DNA from: a bacterium
GTDB taxonomy: Bacteria; 4484-113; JAFGCY01
Direction: 5' to 3'
NCBI GenBank assembly: GCA_020849855.1
Contig: JADZFO010000010.1
Coordinates: 26,211-90,210, forward strand
Length of the DNA stretch: 64,000 nt
Part shown: piece by piece, positions 51,950 through 60,613 of the stretch
Position numbering within the stretch: position 1 is the stretch's first letter
How the letters are laid out: every line of letters begins with the position of its first letter
Position numbers and translations under genes: made by a program
Notes under the pieces: generated by a model
What the model was told of the DNA's origin: nothing
Databases searched by the model: none
Seen by the model: the letters and a program-made list of their open reading frames with translations, nothing else

Positions 51950-53875
51950 ATGGCCAAAGGACCAGCACTGCGCAAGTACGACATCGGCCTTGACCTGACG
52001 GCGAAGGAGCTGCGCTGCGTAGCCGTCAACAAGAGGGGCAAGGAAATCACGCTGGAACGCTTTGCCATCGGGGAAATCCCGAGCAGCGTGTTCGCGGCCG
52101 GCCGCGTGGCCGAGCCGGGCCAGCTTGGTGCGCGGATCAAGCAGATCCTCAATGAGCACGGTATTTCGCCGCGCAAGGCCATCATCTCGCTTTCCGGCAA
52201 GGCGGCCATCACCCGTATCATTGAGCTGCCCAAGATGGGCCAGGCGCAGACCCGCCAGGCTATTTCGCTGCAGATCAACCAGTACGTCCCCTTCCCGCCG
52301 GGCGATACCGTCTACGACTACAAGATCCTGCCTCCGCGCCAGGGCGGCAACGCCTCGATGCAGGAGGTTCTGCTGGTCGCCACGCGCTCGACCACGGTTG
52401 AGAGCCTGATCCAGACCATGCGCGCCGCCGGCATCGAACCCGACGGCATCAAGATCACCTCGCTGGCCGCCTGGAACCTGCTGGAAACAGGCCTGCAGGG
52501 CTATACCCAGGCTGTCGGCATCATCGACGTGCGCGACACGGTCACTGACCTGTCCTTCTTCCTCAACGGCCAGTTCCGCCTGAGCCGTCCGGTCGAGCTC
52601 GGCTACGACTCGATCATCGGCAAGCTGGCGCAGCTGCTGGGCGTGAGCCCCAGCGAGGCCGAGGAGTACCTGCGCACCGAGCCGGTGGACATCACCATCC
52701 CGGAAGACGAGATCGACCCGACCGAGGACAACCGCATGCGCGAGGCGCTGCTGTCCGTCTTCTCGGGCTTCGTCTCCGAGCTGATCCGCTCCATCCGCTA
52801 CTACGAAAGCCAGGCCCAGCGCTCCGACCGCGTCGGCAAGCTGCTGCTCTTTGGCAACGTGAAGCTCTTCCCGAACCTCGAGAAGTACCTCGAGGACCAG
52901 ACCGGCCTCGAAGTGAACGTTGTGTCCTTCGGCTCGCTGGTGCAGTACCGCCAGGGCGTCTACAGCCTGGATGTGCTGACCGAGCATGCTTCCAAGCTGG
53001 TCACCTCCGCCGGTCTGGCCCTGGAGCAGACCAAGAAGAAGAAAGAACTCAACCTGATGCCCCCGTCCTACTACACGCGGGCCATCAACCGGCAGATCAT
53101 CATCGCCGGCCTGGTCGTTTTCGGTATCCTCGGCTTCTTCGCCTGGAACCAGAACGAGCAGTTCCAGAAGAAGATCGCGGCGAAGGAGGCCGAGAAGGCC
53201 TCCGCTGAGCAGGCGGCCAACCGCGTCAAGCCTGATGCGGACGCCTTTGACCAGGTCAAGGGCGAGATCCAGGCCCAGCTGCCGCGCTTCAACCAGATCT
53301 TCAGCCTCTTCAAGAACCAGCGCGTCTGGCCCGAGATCATGGACGAGCTGGGCCGCCGTACCAATGACCAGGTCTGGCTTGAGGCGGTCGATTTCGAGGG
53401 TAAGGACAACACGATCACCATGACCGGTGTCGCGGTTGACCGTACCGATATGCTGCAGTTCTGCATCAACCTCGACAAGTCGCCCTTCTTCACCAACACC
53501 ACGCTCGAGGAGAAGACCGATGACGGCGGCGGTGGCGGTGGCGGCGGTGGCGGCGGCGGTGGCGGCCCCACCACCACGGGCTCCGGCCTGGCTTCGGCCC
53601 CCAGCCCCCAGGGTTCCATCCTGGGCGGCCCGGGCGGCGGTGGTGTGACAGCCCGCCAGCTGCAGGCCCCGATGCAGGATTACCGCCTGCCGCGCTTCGA
53701 CTTCACGCCGGGCGCGTCCATCGAGGACTTCTTCCGCAGCGATTACCAGCAGGTCCAGACCATCATCTGGGAGTTTGAGGTCACGACCACGCTGCAGTCC
53801 GAGATTGTCTCGCAGAGCGTCGAGGATGATTTCACTCAGATTGAGGAGCTGATTCAAGATGTCGTCAACACGTAA
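51950..53875 (+). CDS. pilM: PilM-PilN fusion, type IV pilus inner-membrane assembly protein
   Basis: A 641-residue protein joining two normally separate subunits. Residues 1 to about 360 are PilM, an actin-like ATP-binding protein (KYDIGLDLTAKELRCVAV, KAIISLSGKAAITRIIELPKM, LLLFGNVKLFPNLEKYLED). From about 363 the PilN signature appears: KKKELNLMPPSYY, then one transmembrane helix (about 382-402, IIIAGLVVFGILGFFAW), a coiled coil and the FNQIFSLFKNQRVWPEIMDEL domain. A run of glycines (about 525-540) leads to a C-terminal extension. The fusion locks the cytoplasmic ring to the membrane. Start ATG with GGAGGGGAG; the next gene overlaps it by 17 bases. Confidence 0.88.
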   Translation: MAKGPALRKYDIGLDLTAKELRCVAVNKRGKEITLERFAIGEIPSSVFAAGRVAEPGQLGARIKQILNEHGISPRKAIISLSGKAAITRIIELPKMGQAQTRQAISLQINQYVPFPPGDTVYDYKILPPRQGGNASMQEVLLVATRSTTVESLIQTMRAAGIEPDGIKITSLAAWNLLETGLQGYTQAVGIIDVRDTVTDLSFFLNGQFRLSRPVELGYDSIIGKLAQLLGVSPSEAEEYLRTEPVDITIPEDEIDPTEDNRMREALLSVFSGFVSELIRSIRYYESQAQRSDRVGKLLLFGNVKLFPNLEKYLEDQTGLEVNVVSFGSLVQYRQGVYSLDVLTEHASKLVTSAGLALEQTKKKKELNLMPPSYYTRAINRQIIIAGLVVFGILGFFAWNQNEQFQKKIAAKEAEKASAEQAANRVKPDADAFDQVKGEIQAQLPRFNQIFSLFKNQRVWPEIMDELGRRTNDQVWLEAVDFEGKDNTITMTGVAVDRTDMLQFCINLDKSPFFTNTTLEEKTDDGGGGGGGGGGGGGGPTTTGSGLASAPSPQGSILGGPGGGGVTARQLQAPMQDYRLPRFDFTPGASIEDFFRSDYQQVQTIIWEFEVTTTLQSEIVSQSVEDDFTQIEELIQDVVNT

Positions 53876-54686
53876 TCAGCGAAAGCCCGCCGGCGGACCT
53901 CCCCCCGAGCGCAAGAGCGCGCCCGGGCCGGTCATCACGCCGCAGGTCCTGGGTGTGGTCTTCGGCCTGATCCTGATCATCGGCGTGATTGTCTACATCA
54001 CCCAGGTGGTGCAGAAGTCCAACCAGAAGATCCAGGCCCTGGACTCCCAGATCACTCAGCTGCAGACCCAGAAGCAGACCTACGAGAAGAAGAAGGCCAA
54101 GCTGGAGATCGCGCGCAAGCTCAACACGACTGTGCGTGAGAAGCTGCAGACGGTCACCTACATGTTCATGACCGACCAGTCCAGCATGGTGCCCTTCTGG
54201 GAGGACCAGTTCCTGCCGATCCTGCTGCGCTCGCCCCTGTCCCAGAACCTGGGCAAGCTTGAGGTGGAGGACTACACCTACCACATCAACATGGCGATGC
54301 AGCCCTTTAACACCCTGCCGCCCGGCGCCTTCTTTGACGCCGCGCAGGAAAACTTCCCCATCGTCTATGAAGGTGAGAAGAACGGCGTTCCCGAAGACAC
54401 CCCGCTGGACACCCGTCCGCCGGACTTCCTGACGCCCTACACCATCACCATGTCGGAATGGCGCGGCACCTATGAGGATGTGCAGAAGTTCATCGAGGAC
54501 CTGCAGACCAAGACCAACAAGTACCTCTACACGGTGCACTGCTTCGCCAACGATGATTCCACCAACGCGGCCTTCTTCCGGACTACTACGGAATGGACCA
54601 TCGTGATCACGGTATACTTCATCAATCCGGAAGCCGCGGCCTCCGGCGATGAACCCCCGTCTCCGCCAGGATCGGAAAGCTGCTAA
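53859..54686 (+). CDS. pilO: PilO-like pilus assembly protein
   Basis: A 275-residue bitopic inner-membrane protein. A cytoplasmic N-terminus is followed by a helix at about 28-48 (QVLGVVFGLILIIGVIVYITQ) and a coiled coil (QKIQALDSQITQLQTQKQTYEKKKAKLEI). The periplasmic domain (about 90-260) with TITMSEWRGTYEDVQKFIEDLQ matches the PilO ferredoxin-like fold pattern. It dimerises with PilN to align the motor and the secretin. The ATG lies inside the end of pilMN (17-base overlap), so translation is coupled. Confidence 0.85.
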   Translation: MSSTRNQRKPAGGPPPERKSAPGPVITPQVLGVVFGLILIIGVIVYITQVVQKSNQKIQALDSQITQLQTQKQTYEKKKAKLEIARKLNTTVREKLQTVTYMFMTDQSSMVPFWEDQFLPILLRSPLSQNLGKLEVEDYTYHINMAMQPFNTLPPGAFFDAAQENFPIVYEGEKNGVPEDTPLDTRPPDFLTPYTITMSEWRGTYEDVQKFIEDLQTKTNKYLYTVHCFANDDSTNAAFFRTTTEWTIVITVYFINPEAAASGDEPPSPPGSESC

Positions 54687-54730
54687 GCGGGCACAAACAG
54701 GGAAGCGGCGCTTCCCGGGAAAGGTGAGTT

Positions 54731-55630
54731 ATGAACAGGACAGCAATACTGAGCGTGATTCTGGTTGGCCTGGTGGCTGTGCTGGCCGGGGCGGTCTTCG
54801 CCCTGCCGCAGGCCGAAGGCATCCGTGAGAGCCTGCTGGGCCCGGGCCTGGACAACTTCAAGTCCAGCTCGACCGCCGTGGCGGCCGTCACACCAGAGAC
54901 TGATGACAGCGCGGCGGGCGGCATGGACAGCTTCGCGGCCCCGCTGAGCGGCAGCACTGATCCTCTGCAGGCGCCTTCGCTGAGCGGCGGCGACGAGAAG
55001 AAGGAAGAGGGTGCTGCTGAAGAGGCCAAGGAAGGCGAGGCCAAGGAAGGCGAAGAGGCCAAGGCCGAAGAGAAGAAGCCCCAGACGGACGAAGAGTGGA
55101 TCGCCAAGCTGGACGAGTGGAAGACCCAGGACCCGCGCGCGATCATCGAGTCCAAGTACGAGGACCTCGAGGGCCGCAAGACGACCCCCTGGAACGAGGA
55201 CGATCCGGCCAACTTCATCCCTGAGACCGGCCGCGCCGACCCCCTCAGCCCGGTGCTCTCGCAGCTGCCTGATGAGCTGAAGCAGCGCCGCGGCGGCGAG
55301 ACCGACCCCAACGAGATCTATGCCTATGCCTTCGCGGCGGCGGCCACCCAGGCTGTTGATTCCGTGATGGCCGTCCTGCAGGTCTACAACGTCGTGCAGA
55401 TCGGCACCCAGAAGCTGATCACCATGGGTATCCCCGGCGACCGCGCCTTCACGGTGCCCGAGGGCGGCAGCTTCGGCTTCAACTTCCCGGGCGCCGGCTT
55501 CGCGGTGCAGGTGCAGGTCCAGGTCCTCTCGGTCAGCACCGAGGAAGTCATGGTCGGCATCACCGGCTCAGTGCCGGGCACCGATGCTTCGATCTCCAAG
55601 ACCCAGGTTTACATCCCGCGCAGCTACTAA
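54731..55630 (+). CDS. PilP-like pilus assembly protein
   Basis: A 299-residue protein with an N-terminal signal anchor (about 4-24, ILSVILVGLVAVLAGAVFAL), not a lipobox as in classical PilP. A charged linker rich in Lys and Glu follows (about 95-130, EEAKEGEAKEGEEAKAEEKK). The segment GRADPLSPVLSQLPDEL near 180 resembles the DPF-type motif of PilP. The small C-terminal beta domain (FTVPEGGSFGFNFPGAGFAV, LSVSTEEVMVGITG) would bind the secretin N0 domain. The gene position after pilO supports the assignment. Ends at a terminator. Confidence 0.7.
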   Translation: MNRTAILSVILVGLVAVLAGAVFALPQAEGIRESLLGPGLDNFKSSSTAVAAVTPETDDSAAGGMDSFAAPLSGSTDPLQAPSLSGGDEKKEEGAAEEAKEGEAKEGEEAKAEEKKPQTDEEWIAKLDEWKTQDPRAIIESKYEDLEGRKTTPWNEDDPANFIPETGRADPLSPVLSQLPDELKQRRGGETDPNEIYAYAFAAAATQAVDSVMAVLQVYNVVQIGTQKLITMGIPGDRAFTVPEGGSFGFNFPGAGFAVQVQVQVLSVSTEEVMVGITGSVPGTDASISKTQVYIPRSY

Positions 55631-55667
55631 GCCGGGTAACCGGGCCACACTGACAACGTCTTAAACA

Positions 55668-55694
55668 GGGCGGGAGCAATCCCGCCCTTTTCTT
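55668..55694 (+). terminator. Rho-independent terminator closing the pilus block
   Basis: A perfect 8-bp stem GGGCGGGA / TCCCGCCC with a GCAA tetraloop, followed by TTTTCTTT. Confidence 0.92.
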
Positions 55695-55754
55695 TGCCCG
55701 CCCGCAGCGCCCCGGCCTTCAGGCACAGGGCTCTGCGGCGGATACCAACTGTGC

Positions 55755-55760
55755 TATAAA
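55755..55760 (+). promoter_or_regulatory. -10 element of nuoN
   Basis: TATAAA nine bases before the ATG, giving a leader of only about three bases (near-leaderless). No Shine-Dalgarno. Confidence 0.5.
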
Positions 55761-55769
55761 GGGTCACGC

Positions 55770-57383
55770 ATGCCTCAGCTGCTCGAAGCGCTCAACACAA
55801 TCTGGGGCCGCATCACCTATCTGATTGGTGTGCCGGTGCAGGAGTTCGGCGCGTGGGCCTGGGGCCACACGGCCTACTACCTGCTGGCGCCTGAAATCGC
55901 CCTGCTGCTCGCGGTGGTCATCATCTGCCTGCTGGAGATCATCTCCCGCCGCGACAACTATTACGCCGCCACCTGGATCGCCATCACCGGCCTGCTGATC
56001 AATTTCGCGATGACGATCCACATGATGTACTACACCAGCCGCTACTACACCTATGGCCTGAGCCTCTGGTGGGGCGGGCTGGAAACGCTGGACCCCTACG
56101 CGATCTTCTTCAAACAGCTGCTGGACTGGGGCGACATCATCCTTTACATCGCCCTGCTCGGCTATAAGCCGATGAAGCAGTACCGCGTTGAGTTCATCAT
56201 CCTGGTGCTCTGCGGCACCATCGCCTTTGACCTGATGGTCGGCTCCTCCGACCTGCTGGCGATCTATGTGATGACCGAATTCGGCGGCCTGGTGGGCTAT
56301 GTCCTGGCGGCCTTCTACAAGCATGAGCTGCGCAGCCTGGAGTCCGGCCTGAAGTACTTCATTACCGGCGCGACCAGTTCCACGGCCCTGCTCTTTGCCA
56401 TGAGCATCTTCTATGGCGCGGTCAACTCGACGAACCTCTACGACATCAAGAACGCGCTCTTCAACGGCGGGGCGGTGCTGCCGCCGGTGATCTTCAGCAT
56501 CGTGCTGATGCTGGTCGCCATCGGCTACAAGATCGGCATGGCGCCCTTCCACCTCTGGGTGGCGGATGTCTATGAGGGCGCGCCCACACCCGTGGCGGCC
56601 TTCATCGCGGTCTTCCCCAAGGTGGCCGGCTATGCCGTGTTGCTGCGCATGCTCTTCATCTCTTTCGCCCCGCTGAAGCAGATCTGGGTCCCGGTGCTGG
56701 TAACCATGGCGATCCTCTCGATGGCCTTCGGCAACATCATGGCCATGCGCCAGACCAGCTTCAAGCGCATGATGGCCTTCTCCGGCGTGGCGCATATCGG
56801 CTACATCATGGTCGGCATCATCGCGGCATCCTATGCCACCAACGAGGCGACCAGCTCGCTGGGCTTCCGATCCGCGATGTACTACATGTTGATCTACTTC
56901 TTCATGAACCTCGGCATCTTTGTCGTGGCAATGATCGTGGAGACCCACGGCGGCTCGGACCACCTGGACAGCTATAACGGCCTGTACCGCCGCAACGCCC
57001 CGCTGGCGATCCTGATGACCATCCTGCTGGCGGCGCTGATCGGCCTGCCGCCGACCTGCGGCTTCATCGCCAAGTTCATGGTCTTCTACAGCCTGACCTA
57101 TTACTTCTATACGGTGCCATGGAACCTGGTGCTGGTGCTCTTCGCCGTGCTGACCACGGTGATCAGCGCCTACTACTACCTGAGCCTGGCTTACCGCATG
57201 TTCGTGCTGCCGCCCTCGCCGGAGCAGAGCGTCAAGCTCAAACCGACGCTCTTCATGCGCCTGGCGGTCGCCGTGCCGACGATGCTGATCCTGGGCCTTG
57301 GCATCTTCTATGCCCATGTGCCCTTCGATTACGTCACAGGCTCCTGGTTCCTCGAAACCCTGACTGAAGGGATGAGTATCTAG
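55770..57383 (+). CDS. nuoN: NADH-quinone oxidoreductase subunit N
   Basis: A 537-residue antiporter-like membrane subunit of respiratory complex I. It has about 14 helices and the proton-channel signatures: YVMTEFGGLVGYVLAAF (Glu of the channel), SLESGLKYFITGATSSTALLF (the conserved Lys helix), YKIGMAPFHLWVADVYEGAPTPVAAFIAVFPK (broken helix 7 and Lys), and RQTSFKRMMAFSGVAHIGYI. No other nuo gene is in view; the gene upstream closes the pilus block and the downstream one is unrelated. It could be an orphan or a split complex I operon. Confidence 0.93.
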   Translation: MPQLLEALNTIWGRITYLIGVPVQEFGAWAWGHTAYYLLAPEIALLLAVVIICLLEIISRRDNYYAATWIAITGLLINFAMTIHMMYYTSRYYTYGLSLWWGGLETLDPYAIFFKQLLDWGDIILYIALLGYKPMKQYRVEFIILVLCGTIAFDLMVGSSDLLAIYVMTEFGGLVGYVLAAFYKHELRSLESGLKYFITGATSSTALLFAMSIFYGAVNSTNLYDIKNALFNGGAVLPPVIFSIVLMLVAIGYKIGMAPFHLWVADVYEGAPTPVAAFIAVFPKVAGYAVLLRMLFISFAPLKQIWVPVLVTMAILSMAFGNIMAMRQTSFKRMMAFSGVAHIGYIMVGIIAASYATNEATSSLGFRSAMYYMLIYFFMNLGIFVVAMIVETHGGSDHLDSYNGLYRRNAPLAILMTILLAALIGLPPTCGFIAKFMVFYSLTYYFYTVPWNLVLVLFAVLTTVISAYYYLSLAYRMFVLPPSPEQSVKLKPTLFMRLAVAVPTMLILGLGIFYAHVPFDYVTGSWFLETLTEGMSI

Positions 57384-59485
57384 TGGCAGGCGCATCTTCG
57401 AAAGCTGCTCGCAAGGGCGGCCGCACCGAAGCCGCCGCCAGCGCCGCGCCCAGCCTGCTGTCCAGCGGCCCGGAGGCACATCCCGCCCTGGCCCTGTGCT
57501 GCACCCTCGGCCTTCTGGTGCTTTTTCTGCTGCCGCTCTTTGGCGGCGGCTACAGCGGCGCCGGCTTCCAGCTCAGCTTTGTCGCCCTGCCCCTGGCGCT
57601 GGCCGCGGGCCTGTGGGTCTCGCGGGCGCTGCCCCGGGCCGCGGCCTATGTCCTGCTGCTCTACCTGGCCGGCCTGGGCCTGCTGCCGCTGTGGCTCGCC
57701 CCGGGCCAGCTGCTGTGGTACTACATTGCGCAGATCCCGCTCGCCTGGGCCTGGGCCTGGATCCTGCTCAGCGACTCGCCCTCACGGGCGCGCTGGCTGG
57801 CCCCGACCGCCGCGCTCAGCGCCCTGCTGACCGCGCTCTATGGCTTCTTCCTGTGGTATGGCGCGGGCACCCTGGATTACCAGATCACCTCCAGCTTCGG
57901 CCTGCATAACCCCTACGGCGGCTATCTGCTGCTGGCCTGGCCCTGCGCCCTGCTGGCGGCCCATGGCGCCTCCCGCCGGCCGGCGCGCATCGCCTGGTCC
58001 CTGCTGGCCGTGCTGCTGCTGGCCACCCTGGTGCTGACCCACAGCCAGGGCTGCATTGCCGCGCTGGGCCTGCAGCTCATCATGCTGCTGGCCTGGTGGC
58101 TGGCCTCACGCCGCCGGCCACAGGCCGAGTCTGCAGCCGCGGCCCGCAAGCCCATCGCACTCGCACTGCCGCTGAGCGCTCTTGCCGTGCTGGCCGGCCT
58201 GCTGGCCCTGGCGCCGGTGCGCGACACGCTGGCCCAGATCTTTGACTTCGGCGGCTACTCCATGCAGGGCCGTCTGCGCTTCTGGTCGGCGGCCCTGGAG
58301 ATCTTCCGCGACTACCCCCTCGGTGCAGGGCCGGGCAGCTTTGCCTATGTCTTCCCGCAGTACCAGAAGGACTGGATCTACTACAGCGTCGACCCGCATT
58401 CCTGGGTGCTGCAGCTGCTGGCCGAGCTGGGGATCCCCGGGGCGCTGCTGCTGCTGGCCATCAGCGCCGGCATGCTCTGGTGGCTGCACCGCATGTGGCA
58501 CGGCCAGGGCCCCTGGCTGCTGCGGGCCCTCTGCGCCTCCGCGGTGCTTGGCAGCCTGGCGCATGCCTCCATCGACTTTGACTACACCTTCAGCGCCGTG
58601 ACCATGTTGCTGGGCGCCCTGCTGGCCTATGGCAGCTTCATCGCCTCCGGCCGCCTGGACAGCCAGCCCGCGGAAGACCGTCCTGCCGAGCCTGCGGCCC
58701 AGCCCGCGGCAGCGCAGACTGATGCGCCTGCCAGCGCTGCGCAGGATGCTGTAGCGGTGGCAAGCCCGCGCCTGGCGGCCTACTTCAGCTCCGCCCTGCC
58801 GCGCTGGTGCGCGCTGGCCTGCATCCTGCTGCTGCTGGGCATGGCCTATTGGGGCCAGCGCCTGAGCCTGGAGCGCTTTGTGCTGGATACCCTGCGCGGC
58901 ATGCGCATCGGTGAGGGCGGCGACAGTGCTGAGGCCGCAGCGGCGGCCGGCCGCGAGCAGCTCCTGCGCTCGGCGATCCGCTACAACCCCCACAACTTCC
59001 AGACCCGCTATCAGCTCGCCTATCCGCTGGCCCTGTCCACCTCGCCGGCCAGCCGGGATGAAGCCCGCGCACTGGCCCAGAGCGCGGTCAGCCTCAACCC
59101 GCGCTTCACCCAGGCCTGGGCCCTGATGGGCCTCATCGCGACTGAGCAGGAAGACCGCGAGAGCAACCTGGCCCGCGCGATCGAGCTTGACCCCTATAAC
59201 TTCCCGGAGCATTACCTCTACTGGGCTAATGTCGCCGACACCGACGAGGAGCGGCGCGAGCGCCTCCTGCTGGGCATGCAGCGCATCCCGGCCAACGACC
59301 CCATCCCGCCGGACCATGTGCGCCCGCAGTGGCACGCGCTGAACCCCTACTTCGGCCAGTGGTGGGACATGCTGGCAGGCCTCACGGAGGACCCGGCGGA
59401 GAAGCGCCTGTACACCGAGCGGGCGCAGAAGTTCAAGGACTACGTCATCGCCGAGCGCGAGAAGAAACTCCAGCGCGAGCAGTAA
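57383..59485 (+). CDS. O-antigen ligase/polymerase-like membrane protein with TPR end
   Basis: A 700-residue polytopic protein. About 12 helices lie in the first 430 residues, with the Wzy/WaaL-type segment LEIFRDYPLGAGPGSFAYVFPQY (near 305-330) and DPHSWVLQLLAELGIPGALLLL (the H-x-x-x-L-x-x-x-x-E/D pattern of the ligase active loop). After a last helix near 475-490 the C-terminus is built of TPR-like repeats (RSAIRYNPHNFQTRYQLAYP, QSAVSLNPRFTQAWALMGLI, ARAIELDPYNFPEHYLYWAN). It joins or polymerises lipid-linked glycans, or acts on a glycoprotein; the substrate is unknown. GTG start overlapping the nuoN stop (TAGTG). Confidence 0.82.
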   Translation: MAGASSKAARKGGRTEAAASAAPSLLSSGPEAHPALALCCTLGLLVLFLLPLFGGGYSGAGFQLSFVALPLALAAGLWVSRALPRAAAYVLLLYLAGLGLLPLWLAPGQLLWYYIAQIPLAWAWAWILLSDSPSRARWLAPTAALSALLTALYGFFLWYGAGTLDYQITSSFGLHNPYGGYLLLAWPCALLAAHGASRRPARIAWSLLAVLLLATLVLTHSQGCIAALGLQLIMLLAWWLASRRRPQAESAAAARKPIALALPLSALAVLAGLLALAPVRDTLAQIFDFGGYSMQGRLRFWSAALEIFRDYPLGAGPGSFAYVFPQYQKDWIYYSVDPHSWVLQLLAELGIPGALLLLAISAGMLWWLHRMWHGQGPWLLRALCASAVLGSLAHASIDFDYTFSAVTMLLGALLAYGSFIASGRLDSQPAEDRPAEPAAQPAAAQTDAPASAAQDAVAVASPRLAAYFSSALPRWCALACILLLLGMAYWGQRLSLERFVLDTLRGMRIGEGGDSAEAAAAAGREQLLRSAIRYNPHNFQTRYQLAYPLALSTSPASRDEARALAQSAVSLNPRFTQAWALMGLIATEQEDRESNLARAIELDPYNFPEHYLYWANVADTDEERRERLLLGMQRIPANDPIPPDHVRPQWHALNPYFGQWWDMLAGLTEDPAEKRLYTERAQKFKDYVIAEREKKLQREQ

Positions 59486-59501
59486 GGCTGCGGCCCGGGG
59501 G

Positions 59502-59507
59502 TAGAAT
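59502..59507 (+). promoter_or_regulatory. -10 element of ybaB-recR
   Basis: TAGAAT 29 bases before the ATG, with GGAGAAAA as ribosome binding site. Confidence 0.45.
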
Positions 59508-59536
59508 CAGCAGGCGCCGCGGCGCTGGAGAAAAGC

Positions 59537-59875
59537 ATGGATATCAACAAGATGATGCGCGAGGCCCAGAAGCTGCAGGCCAAGATGCAGCAGGACATGC
59601 AGCAGGCCCAGGAGCAGCTGGCCGAGGAGCGCATCGAAGGCTCCGCCGGCGGCGGCGCCGTAAGCTGCGTGGTCAACGGCCATAAGCAGCTGATCAGCAT
59701 CAAGATCGCCCCCGAAGCGGTTGACCCCGCGGATATCGATACCCTGCAGGACCTGGTCTTCCTGGCCGTCAGCGACGCGCTCAGCAGTGCCGAGCGCCGG
59801 GCTGAGGAAGTGATGGAAAAGGTCCGCGGCGGCCTGAAGATCCCCGGCCTCGACATGGGCGGCTTCGGCTTTTGA
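59537..59875 (+). CDS. ybaB: YbaB/EbfC nucleoid-associated protein
   Basis: A 112-residue DNA-binding protein. MDINKMMREAQKLQAKMQQDMQQAQEQL is the typical N-terminal helix; VNGHKQLISIKIAPEAVDPADIDTLQDLV is the central strand/helix unit; the C-terminus is glycine-rich. It lies directly before recR with a TGATG overlap, the classical ybaB-recR pairing. dnaX, often found upstream, is absent. Confidence 0.93.
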   Translation: MDINKMMREAQKLQAKMQQDMQQAQEQLAEERIEGSAGGGAVSCVVNGHKQLISIKIAPEAVDPADIDTLQDLVFLAVSDALSSAERRAEEVMEKVRGGLKIPGLDMGGFGF

Positions 59876-60510
59876 TGCTTGCCCTGCCGCCAGTCCTCAG
59901 CGATCTGATCCAGCGCCTCAGCTCCCTCCCGGGCATCGGGCCCAAGGCTGCAGAGCGTCTGGGTCTGGCCCTGCTGCGCCGCGACCTGCATGAGGTCCAG
60001 GCGCTGGCGGACGCGCTGCTGGCCTGCCGTGAAAGGGTGGGCGACTGCCCGCGCTGCGGCTGCCTCTCGCAGGACGGCGAGCTTTGCGCCGTCTGCGCCG
60101 ACGGCTTCCGCGACGGCCGCCTGCTGTGTGTTGTCGAGACGGCGCTGGACGCCATCGCCCTGGAGCGCGGCGGCGGCTTCAAGGGGCGCTACCACGTCCT
60201 GGGCGGCGCGCTTTCTCCGCTGCGTGGCGTGCTGCCCGAAGACCTGCGCATCGCCCAGCTTCTGGCCCGCATCCGCGAGGAGAGTACGCAGGAGGTGGTG
60301 CTGGCCACCAATGCCAGTCCCGACGGCGAGGCCACGGCGCTGTATCTGAAACAGGAACTGCTGGCTCTGGCGCAGCCCGAGGATGCCCTGCAGGCGCCGC
60401 TCTTTGTGCGCATCACCCGTCTGGCGCGCGGCCTGCCCTCCGGGGCCCAGCTGGACTATGCCGACGCCGCGACACTGCACAGCGCGCTGGAGCATCGTAC
60501 GGACTTCTAA
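59875..60510 (+). CDS. recR: Recombination mediator RecR
   Basis: A 211-residue DNA repair protein that helps RecO/RecF load RecA at gaps. Helix-hairpin-helix LSSLPGIGPKAAERLGLALL, zinc finger CPRCGCLSQDGELCAVC, and Toprim domain LLCVVETALDAIALERGGGFKGRYHVLGGALSPLRGV with EVVLATNASPDGEATALYL. The Walker-like C-terminal segment RLARGLPSGAQLDYAD is also present. The ATG start overlaps the ybaB stop. Confidence 0.95.
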   Translation: MLALPPVLSDLIQRLSSLPGIGPKAAERLGLALLRRDLHEVQALADALLACRERVGDCPRCGCLSQDGELCAVCADGFRDGRLLCVVETALDAIALERGGGFKGRYHVLGGALSPLRGVLPEDLRIAQLLARIREESTQEVVLATNASPDGEATALYLKQELLALAQPEDALQAPLFVRITRLARGLPSGAQLDYADAATLHSALEHRTDF

Positions 60511-60600
60511 GCTTGCCGCCTCCGCTTCGCTGCTGTTCAGGATGCACTGTCGCTGGCGCTGCCGCGGGCAGCGGTCTCAGCCTTCTGCGCTGTACTGGCC

Positions 60601-60606
60601 TAGAAT
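60601..60606 (+). promoter_or_regulatory. -10 element of the multihaem cytochrome gene
   Basis: TAGAAT overlaps an in-frame ATG (60605), so that ATG cannot be on this transcript. Starts further in (TTG 60614, GTG 60659) are more likely. Confidence 0.4.
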
Positions 60607-60613
60607 GGTGCCC

